A DNA stretch of 64,000 nucleotides from Aplectana chamaeleonis. Lineage: Eukaryota; Nematoda; Chromadorea; Rhabditida; Cosmocercidae. The position numbers and the translations under genes were made by a program. The DNA is taken from assembly GCA_029168955.1 (NCBI GenBank), contig JAPDOI010001075.1:124001-188000 (forward strand), read 5' to 3'. The notes under the pieces were generated by a model. That model saw nothing but the letters and a program-made list of their open reading frames with translations, ran no database searches and had not been told where the DNA came from. This document shows, piece by piece, positions 11,649-23,486 of this stretch. Numbering within the stretch: the first letter of the stretch is position 1; every line of letters begins with the position of its first letter.

Positions 11649-12088
11649 GGAAGCGTCCATACGTCGTGAGAGCGTGCGATTACACAAATCCGATGTTCAT
11701 CAAGGGCACACGTTTTGCTTGCCGCTCTCGCGCGCCCCCCTCGCGTTCACGCACGTGCGCTCACGCGCGCTTACGCCAGCTCAAAGAAGGAAGCAGCAAG
11801 TTCCGTGCCTGCTGCTCAATCCGTAACGTAGAAGACATTACACTTTTTGCATAACTGTGGCCCTTTTACCCAATAACCCCACCACAAATTACGCAAACCT
11901 AAGAAAATGATCAGCCTTTGCGCCGATTCTAGCGATTGATCACCTTTTCAAAGATTGTCAATCGAATCAAAACGAGGTGGGGGTGTTTGCCAGTGTTCAA
12001 TTGCGAGCACGTGCTACTCCAGCGTTGAGGAGCGCTGAGAGGCGCACAATAGCGGGAACGCACGCTCTCGCCACGTATGGACGCTGCA
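11649..12088. mobile_element. MITE with GCGTCCATACG termini, copy 1
   Basis: Long inverted termini starting near AAGCGTCCATACGTCGTGAG and ending at GTATGGACGC. A second copy with the same interior lies at 58884-59325. Likely target duplication is TCA here (11646-11648 and 12089-12091) and TGA in the other copy, that is TNA. Confidence 0.65.
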
Positions 12089-12774
12089 TCACGTAACCCC
12101 ACCCGTCAGTCAGTACATCGGCGGCAAAATGATTAGTTGGAGAGCGAAGCGGACTACGAAACGACGGCTTGGATGTGGGTTGGGAGTTTAAACCCCGCAA
12201 TGCAGATTGTGGGTTCTCATTGTTTTTTTTTTCAAGATTTTTCTTACATAATGCAAATTTTCAACGATTATTCTCAATATAATGCTAAATTTCATCTGTT
12301 TCGTTGAGAGTAAAATCCGAATCGCTCGACGGATTTTTCGGTTCTTCTCCTTTTTTCCTGTTTCACATGAAAAGCGAGCAAAGAGACGAGAAACAATTCG
12401 AGAAGGGGTAAACATGGAATTTGAAGAAACTGTTCAAGTGAATCGGTCGAATGATCTGTCTCAAAGTTTAAGTCAGGTTTCCTTTAACTTTGTAGAAGAT
12501 CACAGCATTTCGATCCACGTCATTTGTAGGTCAAAGCCCAGCTTACCGTGTTAAAGCGGAATTGGAATAGGAAATGGTTTTTTCTATATGTGCTGCTGAT
12601 GTGAAAAGCGGCTCTGGTTCGAATGTTTTATCGAGCGTCATCATGAACGTTAGCTACGTTTTTTGTTTTATCAAGCGTCATTATTTCCGTGAAATAGCTC
12701 AAACAGAGTCTTACAGAAGGATAGAAAAAGGGGAAATCAAACAGAAGCGACCTATAATTCGACTTTATGAAGAC

Positions 12775-12890
12775 TTAAAGGCAGTGTCCATGATAAAACT
12801 CGTCTCTGAGTTTTTCGTGAAAATGCTATCTCTGGGACCTGTTTATAACGATAGAATCGGAAAATCCCCCTAAAATGCCATGAAATTGGA
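12775..12890 (+). mobile_element. Truncated TTAA-family MITE end
   Basis: TTAA followed by AGGCAGTGTCCATGATAAAA, the left end of the A/C-type elements. No matching right end is found downstream, so this is a broken copy. Confidence 0.5.
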
Positions 12891-14484
12891 GATTTCGGGG
12901 TTTGAAAATGTTCCACGGGAGAGACGGTGGACGAGTCTCCTGTGGGGGTTGGGACGAATTCTCGCAATGGATAGTCATGCGCCGTTGTACGATCATGATT
13001 GATTTCCTGCAGGTGCCATACTCAGCTGGTATTTCTCTCCTATTGCATGATGATTTCTTCCTTTTAATCGATTTAATCCTGCTTTTCATCTTGCTTTTAC
13101 TTTCGTAGGCCCAAGTCGTTAATTTTTTTCCGCTCCCGCTGGTATCTACAGACGTTATTTAGTAGATTACCGCTAAACAGCTACCATTTTCGAATTTCGT
13201 ATCGAAATTAATTTTTTTCTCATTTTCATTTCAACAAGGGTCTTGGACGATCCCTATTACCAAAAAACGTGATCCGTCTCATTTTTCGGATAATGTTGGG
13301 TTTCAAACTGATCAGTGAGCTCTTTATTTTTTCATGAAGAAAAACACCATGCACAGTTTCTTCGTGGTAAATTTGCTTGGTATTGAGGTAGTGCTCGTAG
13401 AAGGTCGGATGAAATTTCGCTGTTGGCTCTCTCAAGCTCAGGATTCTGACTGTTTTTTTTGACTGTGCATTGAATTTTCAAGAGCTCTTGTAATAATTTT
13501 ACATCCACCACCATGACCATGACATGTACAATGTGGTCAAATAGTAATTTATCTACCTGTCTCCAAATTTTTGAAGCCGATGCGACTTTTACGGACAGGC
13601 AAAAAATAGCAGCGGTCGTTACGGAGGTTTTTTTTTCTAGACGAAGTATTTTCAGTGATATGCGTTTAGAAATTTTTAATTTTAGTGCTTGCGTTTATCG
13701 TCAATACATAGTAGTATGTAGCTGACTTGCAAAAATAGTTCACAAGATACCTTTTCACCTACCTCTTTACTGGTGCTGCAATCACCTCTCTCTGAGAAAA
13801 AGTCACTGCATTCGGCTTTAAATAGAAAAGAAATGATTCAGAAAAGCGGGATTAGCCACGAACCAAAGCGAGGCAGGTTTTCTAAAAATGGGCAATGTCT
13901 TATACTACAGTTACATGGGAAATTGGAAGACTTCTTCTGTTTCAGAAGGAGTAGGCTGATTTCCTGAAAAAAGCTCAATGATCGATGTGGATACCAGTGA
14001 GAGTTCAAAAATTTAACTATTTGAGTCTACAAGAGCAAGAGCGAGAGAAAATGGACTTAAACAGATGAAAAGAAGGAAAACAGCTCGCAATAGGAGACAG
14101 CTGAGCGTAGCTCGGAAAAAATGCAGCTCAGACGTGTTCCTTAGAATATATATACCCGCGGACAAATTCCGGCCCGCATTTGCGGACAGGGTACGGCGCG
14201 GGGTGTGGATATCCACAGGGGGGCCTGAGCTGCGCTGGGGTGAAAGGGGGGGGTGATCTCCGTCGGACACCAAATGGACTCTACTGACTGGGGGCATACA
14301 CTTTCATTCAGTTTTGTTTACTAAGAATTCGACCTAACATTCTTCTTCAAATCTTACTACAACGACAAATTACCAAAATAACGCTTCTTGTGGGGGGGGG
14401 GTCTGAGAAAATAGCCCAAATTTCGCTCCTGGAGAGGGAAGGGGTCTGAGTAAAATTGACCTTGTCCATACCTCGTGCCGTACC
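12891..14484. other. No recognisable gene
   Basis: Short ORFs and T-rich stretches only. Around 14.2-14.45 kb there is diverged GC-rich repeat sequence with CTCAGACCCC-like motifs, also seen near 27.4 and 60.4 kb. Confidence 0.4.
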
Positions 14485-14626
14485 CTGTTTGCGGACTACG
14501 CCTGCTGCATGATGCGACGCGTGATAATTGTGCTGGGACCACTTGCACCTGGAACGATTCACCTTTCTCCCAGCACAAATATCACGTGCCGTGTGATGCA
14601 ACAGCTGTAGACCGCATTTGCGGTGC
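14485..14626. mobile_element. Hairpin element
   Basis: Arms of about 55 bases: GCGGACTACGCCTGCTGCAT to TTGTGCTGGGA on the left, and their imperfect reverse complement ending in CCGCATTTGCGG on the right, around a loop of about 30 bases. This explains the long minus-strand ORF here. Confidence 0.6.
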
Positions 14627-14899
14627 GCAATTCTGCTCCGGAAACGATGATGTATAGTCCATGGCAAGAAACTATCCCGGACGCAAGCAAACCCAAGTTC
14701 TCTGGGAATATGTTTCACCTTCGCGCACTTTCTTCGGATAGTTTGTAGAGTTCCAGCGTATCGAGAGTGGGATAGAGCGCAGTTGTCGAAGATTTCAAGC
14801 ATAAAAGGGTGTTTTTTTAGATAACATAGGTTGGTTAGGTTCAAGATATGGTTTGCACATAGGTTATACGGAGCTTTACATGATACGGCTCAGCCTGTA

Positions 14900-17200
14900 A
14901 TTGCCGCCGTCTATGCACTTTCTAAGACTTTCTATGACTCCGACTACGGTTTTTACATTAGAAATTCCGATCATGTTCACTAGTCTGGAAGCATCTACAA
15001 AAGTCGATAGAAGCGCACATGACGCTTTTCCATCCTTGGTGTTTTTTTTTCGGGAGTAGCACCCTTTGAACAGTTTCGCACCGTAAGAACAAACAGAACT
15101 CATTTTAACTTTTCAGTCAATAAATTTCAAACTTTGAAGTACTGACTTGTATTCCTGCCGTCTGCAAGCTACAATGCTCCCAGTGCTCTCTCAAGAGAAG
15201 AAAGCAAGAATACTGAGGCCAGCGCTCTCGGTTTCTCAGCTCAATCGAAGCAAACTGAGTACGCTTACAGTACAAGATAGCTGAATCAAACACATATGGT
15301 TAGATCCGTGGCTCGTTTCCTCTAGAAAAAAACATTTAAGCTCAAGCGGCGGCTGGAGCGGCTGTTTAAATCTCACCGGCGGCTGGCTGGGAATTCCCCG
15401 TAATAATTGCCATCGGAGAGGTTTAATTGTTCTTTCTCGAGGAAACAAGCCACGGACCTAAAGATATGTGTGTAGTGTGTATTCGTTGTGTGCATGTCGG
15501 AGTGAAATTCCGGACCGCATTTGCAAAGAACCGCTGTTGCAGCACATAGCTCGAAGGTGACCGTGCTGGTCCATGCACGATTTTTCCTCGTCTTAGCATC
15601 CTAGACTACTGTCTATATTGAACGAAATTCACAAACACATCAGAAACGCATAAATTTATAGAAACGAAAAGACGAGTGGAGCTACGGAAGTGAACATCAA
15701 ACATTTTAAAAGCCTCGTCGTTGTCCTTTGGAAGAGGTGATACTCTGCCGCTCCGTTTGAAGTATCTGGAATTCATTCATCAGACAATGATAACCATCGT
15801 TCCTCGTGCATATTGAGATTGTGGGGTTAGCTTTAACAACCACCAAGTATTACAGCATTAGAGTGAACGCACCCTAATGCGATTTCATTATTAAGCATTC
15901 TCGTGAAGCATATTGTAATTTCCGTCCGTACATGAGCTGAATCAAATCATAAAGTCTGCCTGGATGAGACTAGCCACCCATGCGGTAGGCATGTGTGCGT
16001 GATAGATCTCAATCATCAAGCGAAGCCCTTCACTTCCAAATTGCTAAGAAATCTCACCTGTCTGAGTCATACAATCACAAATAATGATTATCCCAATTTA
16101 TCAACGGAGAATTTACCTGCAACCCGAACAAGAGGAGAGTCAAGTGTTCACAGCCGACTGGGTAAAGCTCGTTAAAGAATGCCTGCCAGGCGGCGACTCA
16201 ACACGTACGACGACAGCATGGGCAGCCTTTCTCACTCACAGATTTCGGCTCTACTTATCGGAACTACATTCTGAGCGCTGCGATTGAAAGACCTCCCACT
16301 TTTCCGACACAGAACATGGAAAGTCAGGAGTAAACGAAAGTTTGGGCAGAACGATTACTAGTGTCATGAAGAATGCAACGTACAGTCGGCACGAATCGCA
16401 CTGACACTGATGGCTCTCTAGCCGGCGTAGTTTGTGTCTGCGCAAACACGGTGCATGTATGTTTTAACACACGTATACCTAGTTTGCTCAACGCTAACTA
16501 CGCTGGCAAGAGGCAACAAACAGTGGAAGTGCTAAGACTAGACCAGTTCAAGAATAAATCTAGTTGAAACAAAAAGTGGAAAGACGTAAGCTGAAAACAT
16601 ACCTACAAGCCCCAGCGCACAAGAGACAGAGTGAAGTCGATTTCCAAAATTGGGTCTTAGACTCGTTGTCACTGTCCAAAACGGTTCCATGGTGAAGCCG
16701 GAACCGTTTAGCAAAACTAAAAAATCAGGGTATTGTTGGAAAAAGAGCATAGAAGACCTGTTTCGCCTCTTCACCCTAGACAGGAATGAAAAGACATTAT
16801 CACTGACACTCCTTGAGGCTCTTCAGTAGGGTAGGAGCGCAGAGTCACAAAAACAACACGTTTTTAGAAGTTTTTGTATGGTTTAGCCTCCTTAGTGGAC
16901 AGAAATATCAGAAGCAGGAAGCCGAATACCAAACAGAATCGAAGTACTTCATTTTCGAAACTTTTTCGAACTACGAATATCAAAAAACCTTCGAATGGCC
17001 CCACTTGGTATCAGAGATATGAATACATATCAAGCTGGTTAGAAAGTCCGCCCCCATGAATATACCAGCGTATTTTAGACGCCATTAGATAAAGAAAAAG
17101 TTAATGCTTCGAATATTGGAACAAAGTTTATCGAAGGATCACAGGACAACTAAAAGTTGGCTGACACAGATCCGGTGCAGGATTCTCCTAACAGCCTGAT
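14900..17200. other. No recognisable gene
   Basis: Only short ORFs without family motifs. At 16.84-17.06 kb the sequence loosely resembles the interior of the family F MITE at 24.8 kb, suggesting an eroded relative. Confidence 0.4.
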
Positions 17201-17429
17201 ATTATTGGCAGATTTGGTCTCCGAAGCCCCATTCATTGCTGGTCGCTCCTACTTGAAGTCGAAGCGACCAACAATACTGCCGCGATCTGAAATCGCTGGA
17301 CGAAGCAATGTGAAATCGCTCCGTCTAACGATTTCAAATCGTCGAGCGACTTGGGATCGGTCGTAGGGACGCAACTCCACGTGAAACATGACGGAGATTT
17401 GCGGACAATGTCGCGAGATTGAGTGTGGA

Positions 17430-18209
17430 GTCTGCAATTTGGCGCCGAATACCCTACGTCTCGACGAAAGATTCCGGCCTAGTCTCGCGCCGACGAGAAG
17501 AATGGCATCCATCGTAAAAGCGACGCGACTAGTCGAAGCGACCTAACAAAATCAAGCAGGTCGCTTCGACCAGCTATGAAATCCCCAGTCTCTCGGCAAT
17601 CCCGACTGAAACTGCGAACTGTTCCAACCCGTCTCGACCCAATGCAAGATCTGTTGACGCGACGGGTTTTGTAACTGTTGGCAGTGCCGCGACTGGTCGA
17701 AGCGACCAGCAATGAATGGAGCTTAAGGTCGTCTGCTGATATATCCCGCGGCGCCCCCATCCCCGCGAAGCCATACTAGATTGGCCATCAAGAGTAATTG
17801 ACCAATCATACATGGCCTCCACGATGAGGAGAATGCTTGGGGAGTGACGAGCGTACTACTCTTAAGTTTGAACGGAAAATAGGAAGGAACAGTGTGGGGG
17901 AACACAAGGCCTAAAGGCTCATTCATAGCAGGTCGCTTCGACTAATCGCGGCACTGCCAACAGGTACAAAACCTGTCGCGGCAGCAGATCTTGTACTGAG
18001 TCGCGACGGGTTGGAACAGTTCGCAATTTCAGTCACGATCGCCGAGCGACTGGGGTATTTCATAGCTAATCGAAGCGACCTGCTCGATTTTGTTAGGACA
18101 CTTCGACTAGTCGCTTCGCTTCCATGATGGAAGCGATTCGTCTAGTCGAAGCGATTAGGCCGTAATCTTTCGTCAGGACGTGGTGTATTCGGCGCCAAAT
18201 TGCGGACGT
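17430..18209. repeat. Large inverted repeat, two arms of about 295 bp
   Basis: The segment 17430-17726 reappears as its diverged reverse complement at 17912-18209, around a spacer of about 185 bases. Arms share GCAATTTGGCGCCGAATA, the GTCGCTTCGACTAGTCG-like palindromes and ACGGGTTGGAACAGTTCG. Outer and inner ends carry CATTCATAGCAGGTCGCTTC, also seen at 17.2 and 18.7 kb, so this is a family of palindrome-rich MITEs. Confidence 0.65.
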
Positions 18210-18579
18210 CACAGCTCACCCACATAAAAGACGGCATGTGAAAAGAAAAAACGAGCATTTTTTACACATTTACAATTATAGAGATGAGAAAGTTCAATAA
18301 GGCTACTGATAAATCACATTTCATGCAGAGCTTTCGGCTATTACTAACGTTAGTTGAAGTTTTATGTTGCTGTACGAGCGAATTCTATCCCGTCGTCTTT
18401 CGAAACCATGTTTTTGTTGGAAAATTATGCAAGCCTAATTTATTTAGAAGACTAAGGCTTCGAAATCGCAAAAAAATCAGGAAGATTCAGCAAAAACCGA
18501 GAAGAAAGTGTTTTTTTTTTCAATTCCTGCGGCGTTGTCCGCAATTGTTCGTATTTTTTAGGCAAAACTGCGACCGCCC

Positions 18580-18705
18580 GAGCGACTCGAAATCAGTGGA
18601 CGAAGCGATTTGAAATCGCTTCGTCCAGCGATTTCAAATCGCGGCAGTTTTGTTGGTCGCTTCGACTTCAAGTCGAAGCGACCAGCTATGAATGAGCCTT
18701 GAGTA
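18580..18705. mobile_element. Palindromic GTCGCTTCGAC element
   Basis: Contains two palindromes of about 30 bases: one centred near 18612 (TGGACGAAGCGATTT and its complement) and one at 18654-18684 (GGTCGCTTCGACTT and its complement). It ends in ACCAGCTATGAATGAGCC, matching the 17-18 kb inverted-repeat family. Confidence 0.6.
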
Positions 18706-18822
18706 CCACTTCGGCAAAAAAAAGGCCGAAAAATAACTTGAACCCAAAACAACCTTTAAAAATGAGTAAATTTAGAAGCAAGAATCGAATCAAACAAAAA
18801 AGTTAAAATAAACTAGACTTAC

Positions 18823-19566
18823 TTGGGGAAGACGATGGCGTGGCGGCGGCTCGAAGAAGTGGGCACCTGAAATAGAAAAAAATGAGGAACAAACACAAAA
18901 AAATAAACAAAAAAAATCTCAGGCAATTGTTTAAAGGAGCAAGGAAGGAACTAGAGCGGAAATTAACAAATAAAATTAACCTACTTGAAGAAGACGATGG
19001 CAAGGAGGTGGCGGTGGCAGCTCGTAGAAGGGGGCACCTGAAATAGGAGAAAATGAGGAACAAACACGAAAAAATTAACAAAAAAAATCTCAGACAATTG
19101 TTAAAAGAAGCAAGGAAGGAATTAAAGCGGAAATTAGCAAATAAAATTAACCTACTCGAAGAAGACGTTGGCGTGGAGGTGGCAGTGGCAGCTCGTAGAA
19201 GTGGGCACCTGAAATAGAAAAATTAGATTTAAGGAAACCGTGAAAAGCAACAAAACCATTAAAAAAGGGTGGTAGGAAAGGAAGGAGAGAAATAAAGCAG
19301 AAAACAAAAATTGAAATTAACTAACTTCGAGAAAATGATGGCTGCGGAAGCAGATCGCAAGAGAAGAGGAACACCTGAAAGAGAAAAATATTTAAAACGT
19401 AAGAAAAAACGGGAAGAAAACAACAAGCTCCTAAAAATTAATTAAAAGGGAAGGCTGGAAGGAAATCAATTGGAAAACAACACCTAAAACAAACTTACTG
19501 GGAATACAGGATCTTTTCGGTGGAGCTTGGTTTCTGTCGTCTTCTTTTCATGGCCGTTATGTGAAC
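18823..19566 (-). CDS. Tandemly duplicated exon-intron cassette
   Basis: Five exons can be read on the minus strand from splice signals: 19566-19499 (68 bases), 19374-19326 (49), 19208-19156 (53), 19037-18985 (53) and 18866-18823 (44). Four of the five acceptors are TTTCAG; the first exon has TTGCAG. Donors are GTAAGT, GTTAGT, GTAGGT, GTAGGT and GTAAGT. Introns are 117 to 124 bases. The last three exons and their introns are direct repeats with a period of 171 bases; each exon starts GTGCCC and carries CTTCTACGAGCTGCCAC or a variant. Joined in order, at least two reading phases stay open through all five, so the coding frame is uncertain and repeated exons are read in different phases. A possible upstream ATG exon sits near 19695-19665 with a weak donor. 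No family recognised. It could be a rapidly changing gene, a non-coding spliced RNA or a transcribed repeat. Confidence 0.45.
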
Positions 19567-19707
19567 CTGCAAGCGGCAAAAATTGATTGATTGGAAAAAG
19601 AGCAAAACAAAGTGGAAGACACGAATGGAAGCATGGGAAAGAAAGAAAGCATTTAAAATAGTACCGAACAAAATTAAACAATTGCATGCCTGCATGCGCC
19701 CCAATTA

Positions 19708-19971
19708 TTAAAGGTCGAGCGCGCACGCGCTCTAATGCAAATGTGGGTGTGGCGTGGCCGAGCCTCAAAACGGGGACAGCTACCACAAAAGTGGGTTGTG
19801 CGTGAGCGGATGGGCTTTGCGTGCGCGGAAAACCCCAACTTTAGGGCCTTATGAGGCTCTTTCTAGCTCATTTTTGACCGTTCTTTCGACGCTAATGCCG
19901 CAGTGGGCCCCCGAACTTCTTATTTCCGAAAGAAACTCGAAGGGTATATTTATCGTGGACACTGCCTTTAA
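19708..19971. mobile_element. TTAA-bounded end fragment (family G)
   Basis: The right end ATCGTGGACACTGCCT plus TTAA is clear at 19952-19971, and the sequence before it resembles the right end of the composite at 23.35-23.49 kb. The left boundary at the TTAA of 19708-19711 is only a guess, because just AGG of the terminus is kept. Confidence 0.45.
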
Positions 19972-20042
19972 GATGCCATGCCGTGGGTAAAAATTGTCGA
20001 ACGAATCGTAGTATTTTCATAATTATCACATTTGAGAGATAG

Positions 20043-20258
20043 ATATGTTATGCTACAAATTTCGCAATAAATACTTATCACACTCCTCCTACTAACTGTA
20101 TTACTGAGGGAGTGGTGTATCGCTCGCAATGCAATCGTTGCTGTAAGCAATATGTCAGAATTACCCAACGAAGTCTCAAAATCAGAATAAAAGAACATCT
20201 TCACAGCTCAAAGGCTTCCAGAAAACATGAACTTTTCTATGAGCATTTTCATCGATGC
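20043..20258 (+). pseudogene. Orphan GIY-YIG nuclease fragment, Penelope type
   Basis: An open frame of 71 codons, ending at a TGA, with EGVVYRSQCNRCCKQYVRIT followed by QRSLKIRIKEHLHSS. This is the GIY-YIG arrangement: GVVY stands for GIY, QYVRIT for YIG, then the Arg and the EH of the next helix. The two cysteines between them (QCNRCC) are the pattern of the zinc-binding insert in endonucleases of Penelope-like retroelements. No RT precedes it; the nearest Penelope-like RT in this window is 18 kb away. It lies between a TTAA-type element end at 19971 and another start at 20284. Its function as an active nuclease is doubtful since it is a fragment. Confidence 0.6.
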
Positions 20259-21381
20259 CGTTGAGGATTTTCTTTGTATGTCCTTAAAGGCAGTGTCCAC
20301 GATAAAAATTGTTTTCGAGTTTCCCCCAGAAAACGAAGGTTTAGGGTGTGACTGTTTCATCAGTGAAGAAAGAATTATGAAAAACGCTGCGAAACATGCA
20401 AAATTAGCTCTTTTCTTGAAAGCCTCATTTCAGCGGTGGGTCAGTTGCGCAGGCATGAACCTGAAGTAGACAGCGTGTGCGAATGCGCCCCCATGCTAAA
20501 ACTTAGCCGCGCTCAGAACTTTCCAGCCTAGGTTGTTGCGCCTAATTAGCCCGATTCCTTGTTACATGCGTCTTTACAGGGTCAAAAACGTCATTTCTTG
20601 TCACTTGCACGTTTGAAAGACGCAAGTAACATACGAGGGGGCGTGTATGGTAAGTGCGTCGTTCGGAAGAGACCACAAAGACGCAAGTAACAAACCGTTT
20701 AGACGCAAGAAAGCTACTCAAAGTGTTTATGACGAGTGCGTCTTTCACAACTGATTGATTTCTGGTCGATAACCACTACATTTCACCTTTCCCCGATAAG
20801 TTCATGTGTTTTGCTGATAAGAACACTTTTTCAGATTTTCATTTTGTTCGTGATTCTACGAACTATATTTCAAAACAAGGCGGTAGCGTACGACTGCAGT
20901 CTTGTGCTTACTGAAGTCGGGACATTGATCCTAGACACGACTTTCACACATCCTGGGCTTCTCAAGTATTCGCGGTGTTCGTGAAAAATAAAGAAACCGC
21001 GGAGGTGTAGACGACGAGTATACTCGTCCGCGCGTACATTGACGCTTTGTCGGCGACAAATCTAAAACTCAAAATCCGCATATTACATAGAAATTCGTGC
21101 GATCCGCAATTTCACGCCCTCAAATTTGGTTTGAACTTACATAGGTAGCCTGATTCTTTCTGGTATACAGCACAGTGCAAAAGTATAGGTCCACTATAAA
21201 TTTCGCATTTTCGCTAAATTACGATTCGCGCTTCACGAAAATACAAAATTCAGTTACGCACAGTTACGTGTCCACGGTGAATATCGTCTCCCTAATTTCG
21301 TCGAAAATTAAAACAATCGGTAGCTCACTGCCGCATTAGAGTTAAAAACGTACAGAAACGGGTCTAGAAAAGCACTATGAG

Positions 21382-21815
21382 GCCATAATTTTTGCGTTTT
21401 CCGCGAAAAAACGCAAACAAGCGTTTTTGGCGCCCTTTTGCCTTAACTCTGTTCATGATGGTCAATTTGAGAATCCGAAGAAATATTTGGAACCAGGAGC
21501 GAGAGTACTCTCTTTTAGCATTTGCACTATTTGGCATACTTTGTACAAAGCATTTAGGCGTAACAGAATGGACGCATTCGCTCATAAATGCCTTGATTGC
21601 GAAATCGCGATTCGGGTTGATTGTTTCTTGTCTAATTTTGCATACATATCTTGTTGAAGAGGGAGCCATGTGTTTTTCCAGAAAAAAAGAGCAAACGATG
21701 CTGATTCCCAATATCTTGTTAGATTCCCAAATGGACCCTCTTCAACAGAGTTATGAAAAAAAGAGCGAAAAATGCTTTTTAGCGCTCTTTTTTTGGGCCA
21801 AAAACGCCAAAATAA
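21382..21815. repeat. Imperfect inverted repeat
   Basis: Arms begin GGCCATAATTTTTGCGTTTT on the left and, read in reverse complement, GGCCATTATTTTGGCGTTTT on the right. Further matches include TAACTCTGTT and AATTTGAGAATC/CATTTGGGAATC. The 168- and 115-codon ORFs through this region are by-products of the hairpin. Confidence 0.55.
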
Positions 21816-22471
21816 TGGCCGGTATTGCAGCAACGTTTCTCTGCAGTAAGGTATCTGCGAGCTCGAGGTATGAAACAAGCTTCCTGCAGGAAGGTTAAAT
21901 CTCATAGTTATTAAATAATAATCAGTAATAATCTCAATGTCATATTGTTTTGTTATTTTATTTCTTAACTACAAAAACGTAGGAACTTAAGCTATCCATT
22001 AATGCACTTGTCGTAGTCAAATATGAAAATAATTAGTGTTTTTGCCCACGAAGACTGGGCCGTTGCCGTAGTTATCATCATGCACATGTTGAACATCGAT
22101 TGCAAACTCGCGCGATGTACGGCGCGCCTCATAAGGGCAAGTCGTTGCTATTTGGAATTAATAGTTCTTTGGTCTCTCTCGCGTCCACAACCGCCGCCGT
22201 GACGAGGGCTCTGAGATTTTCAGTGTATTGGGCACGCAAACATAGAGTAAGGCGCCTGCGTGTTCAGCTTTTGTTACGTACGTCTTTGAGGAATGATACA
22301 TGCGTCTTTAGTTCTAGGTATTTGCGTCTTCATGGTATGTAGCATGATGCTATCAGACTACATACTTATAAGGCGAAAATAGCTAGGCTGGAAAGTTCTG
22401 AGCGCTCGCGCTCCAATGCTAATGTAAATGCGGACCGAACTGTTCCTCGGAAAACTCAACCGCGAGCGGAA

Positions 22472-23338
22472 CTCAGAAAAATGAAAACATGTTACATGTA
22501 ATATAAAGTGTAAGATACTCGAGACATTCAAGTATATTACCTTTATATCGCATGTAACCTACACTTATATTACATGTAACATACACTTATATTACATGTA
22601 ACATACACTACTTATATTTCATGTAACTTAATTAGAGCTGCAAGTTGAAGCTCGATGCTCCAAGGGTTAGAGCTGCAAGCTCCAGGCTACTGCTTCAGGT
22701 ACGAATCAGCAAGCTTTAGCTCTTTTGGACATCCGAGGAGCTTAAAGCTCGCTGCTTCAGGACTGAAGCAGCAAGCTTGGTTCCCACATCTTCATTCAAG
22801 AAGCAATGCGCTTAAGCTTGCTTCAAAATTATTGCTTGTCGCTCCCTCTAATCTTCCCTCACGATTAAAACGAACCATGAAGAGTGAGAGATCAAGGATT
22901 CGGCCAGGGCGAGTGACCACCCTGTCGTATTTCAATCCCATGGGCCTACACTCATCGGTAAGGTATGAGGCGGCCCGTATGCTGTGCAGGTTTGCAGAAG
23001 GTGTTCAGCATGGGCCCTCAGTTGCTGGAGATATTTGAGTTATGTTACATTTATACTACATGTAATTTACTTGAGTAGAGATAATTCACATGTAACTTAC
23101 ATTGACGGAGATGTATTACAAGTATATTGTAATCGTCTCTTATGTTAAAAGTATTATGTTTTCACCATCGAAAACATATTACTTGCGACATTTGGCCTGC
23201 GAGCGAAGGACCGATATATTACATGTAACATACATGGGTCGAGATAATTTGCAAGTAATATACATTGACCAATTTATATTACATGTACATTAATTCAGGC
23301 CTTTTATGTTACATGTAATATGTTTTCATTTTTCTGAG
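22472..23338 (+). mobile_element. CTCAG-ended element rich in TTACATGTAATA, copy 1
   Basis: Inverted ends CTCAGAAAAATGAAAACAT and ATGTTTTCATTTTTCTGAG. Each is followed inward by repeats of the near-palindrome TTACATGTAATATA, and the middle carries AAGCTT-rich sequence. Inverted relatives are at 34124-35374 and 41632-43052, with a stray end at 53848-53882. No ORF with coding sense. Confidence 0.65.
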
Positions 23339-23486
23339 AAGGGCTAGCGCGAGCGGACTTCGGAGCCGTATGGAGCTCTTTCGGCCTCGTTTTTGTTCGT
23401 TCTTTCGACCCCAGTGCTTCAATGAGACCCTGAACTTTCGATTTCCGGCCAAAAACCGAGGACGAAACTTATCGTGGACACTGCCT

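Noticed and set aside
14347..14844. 165-codon minus-strand ORF
   Set aside because: Runs through a hairpin element; composition and breaks give no family signal.
21392..21898. 168-codon ORF with an opposing 115-codon ORF
   Set aside because: Both follow from an imperfect inverted repeat rather than coding selection.
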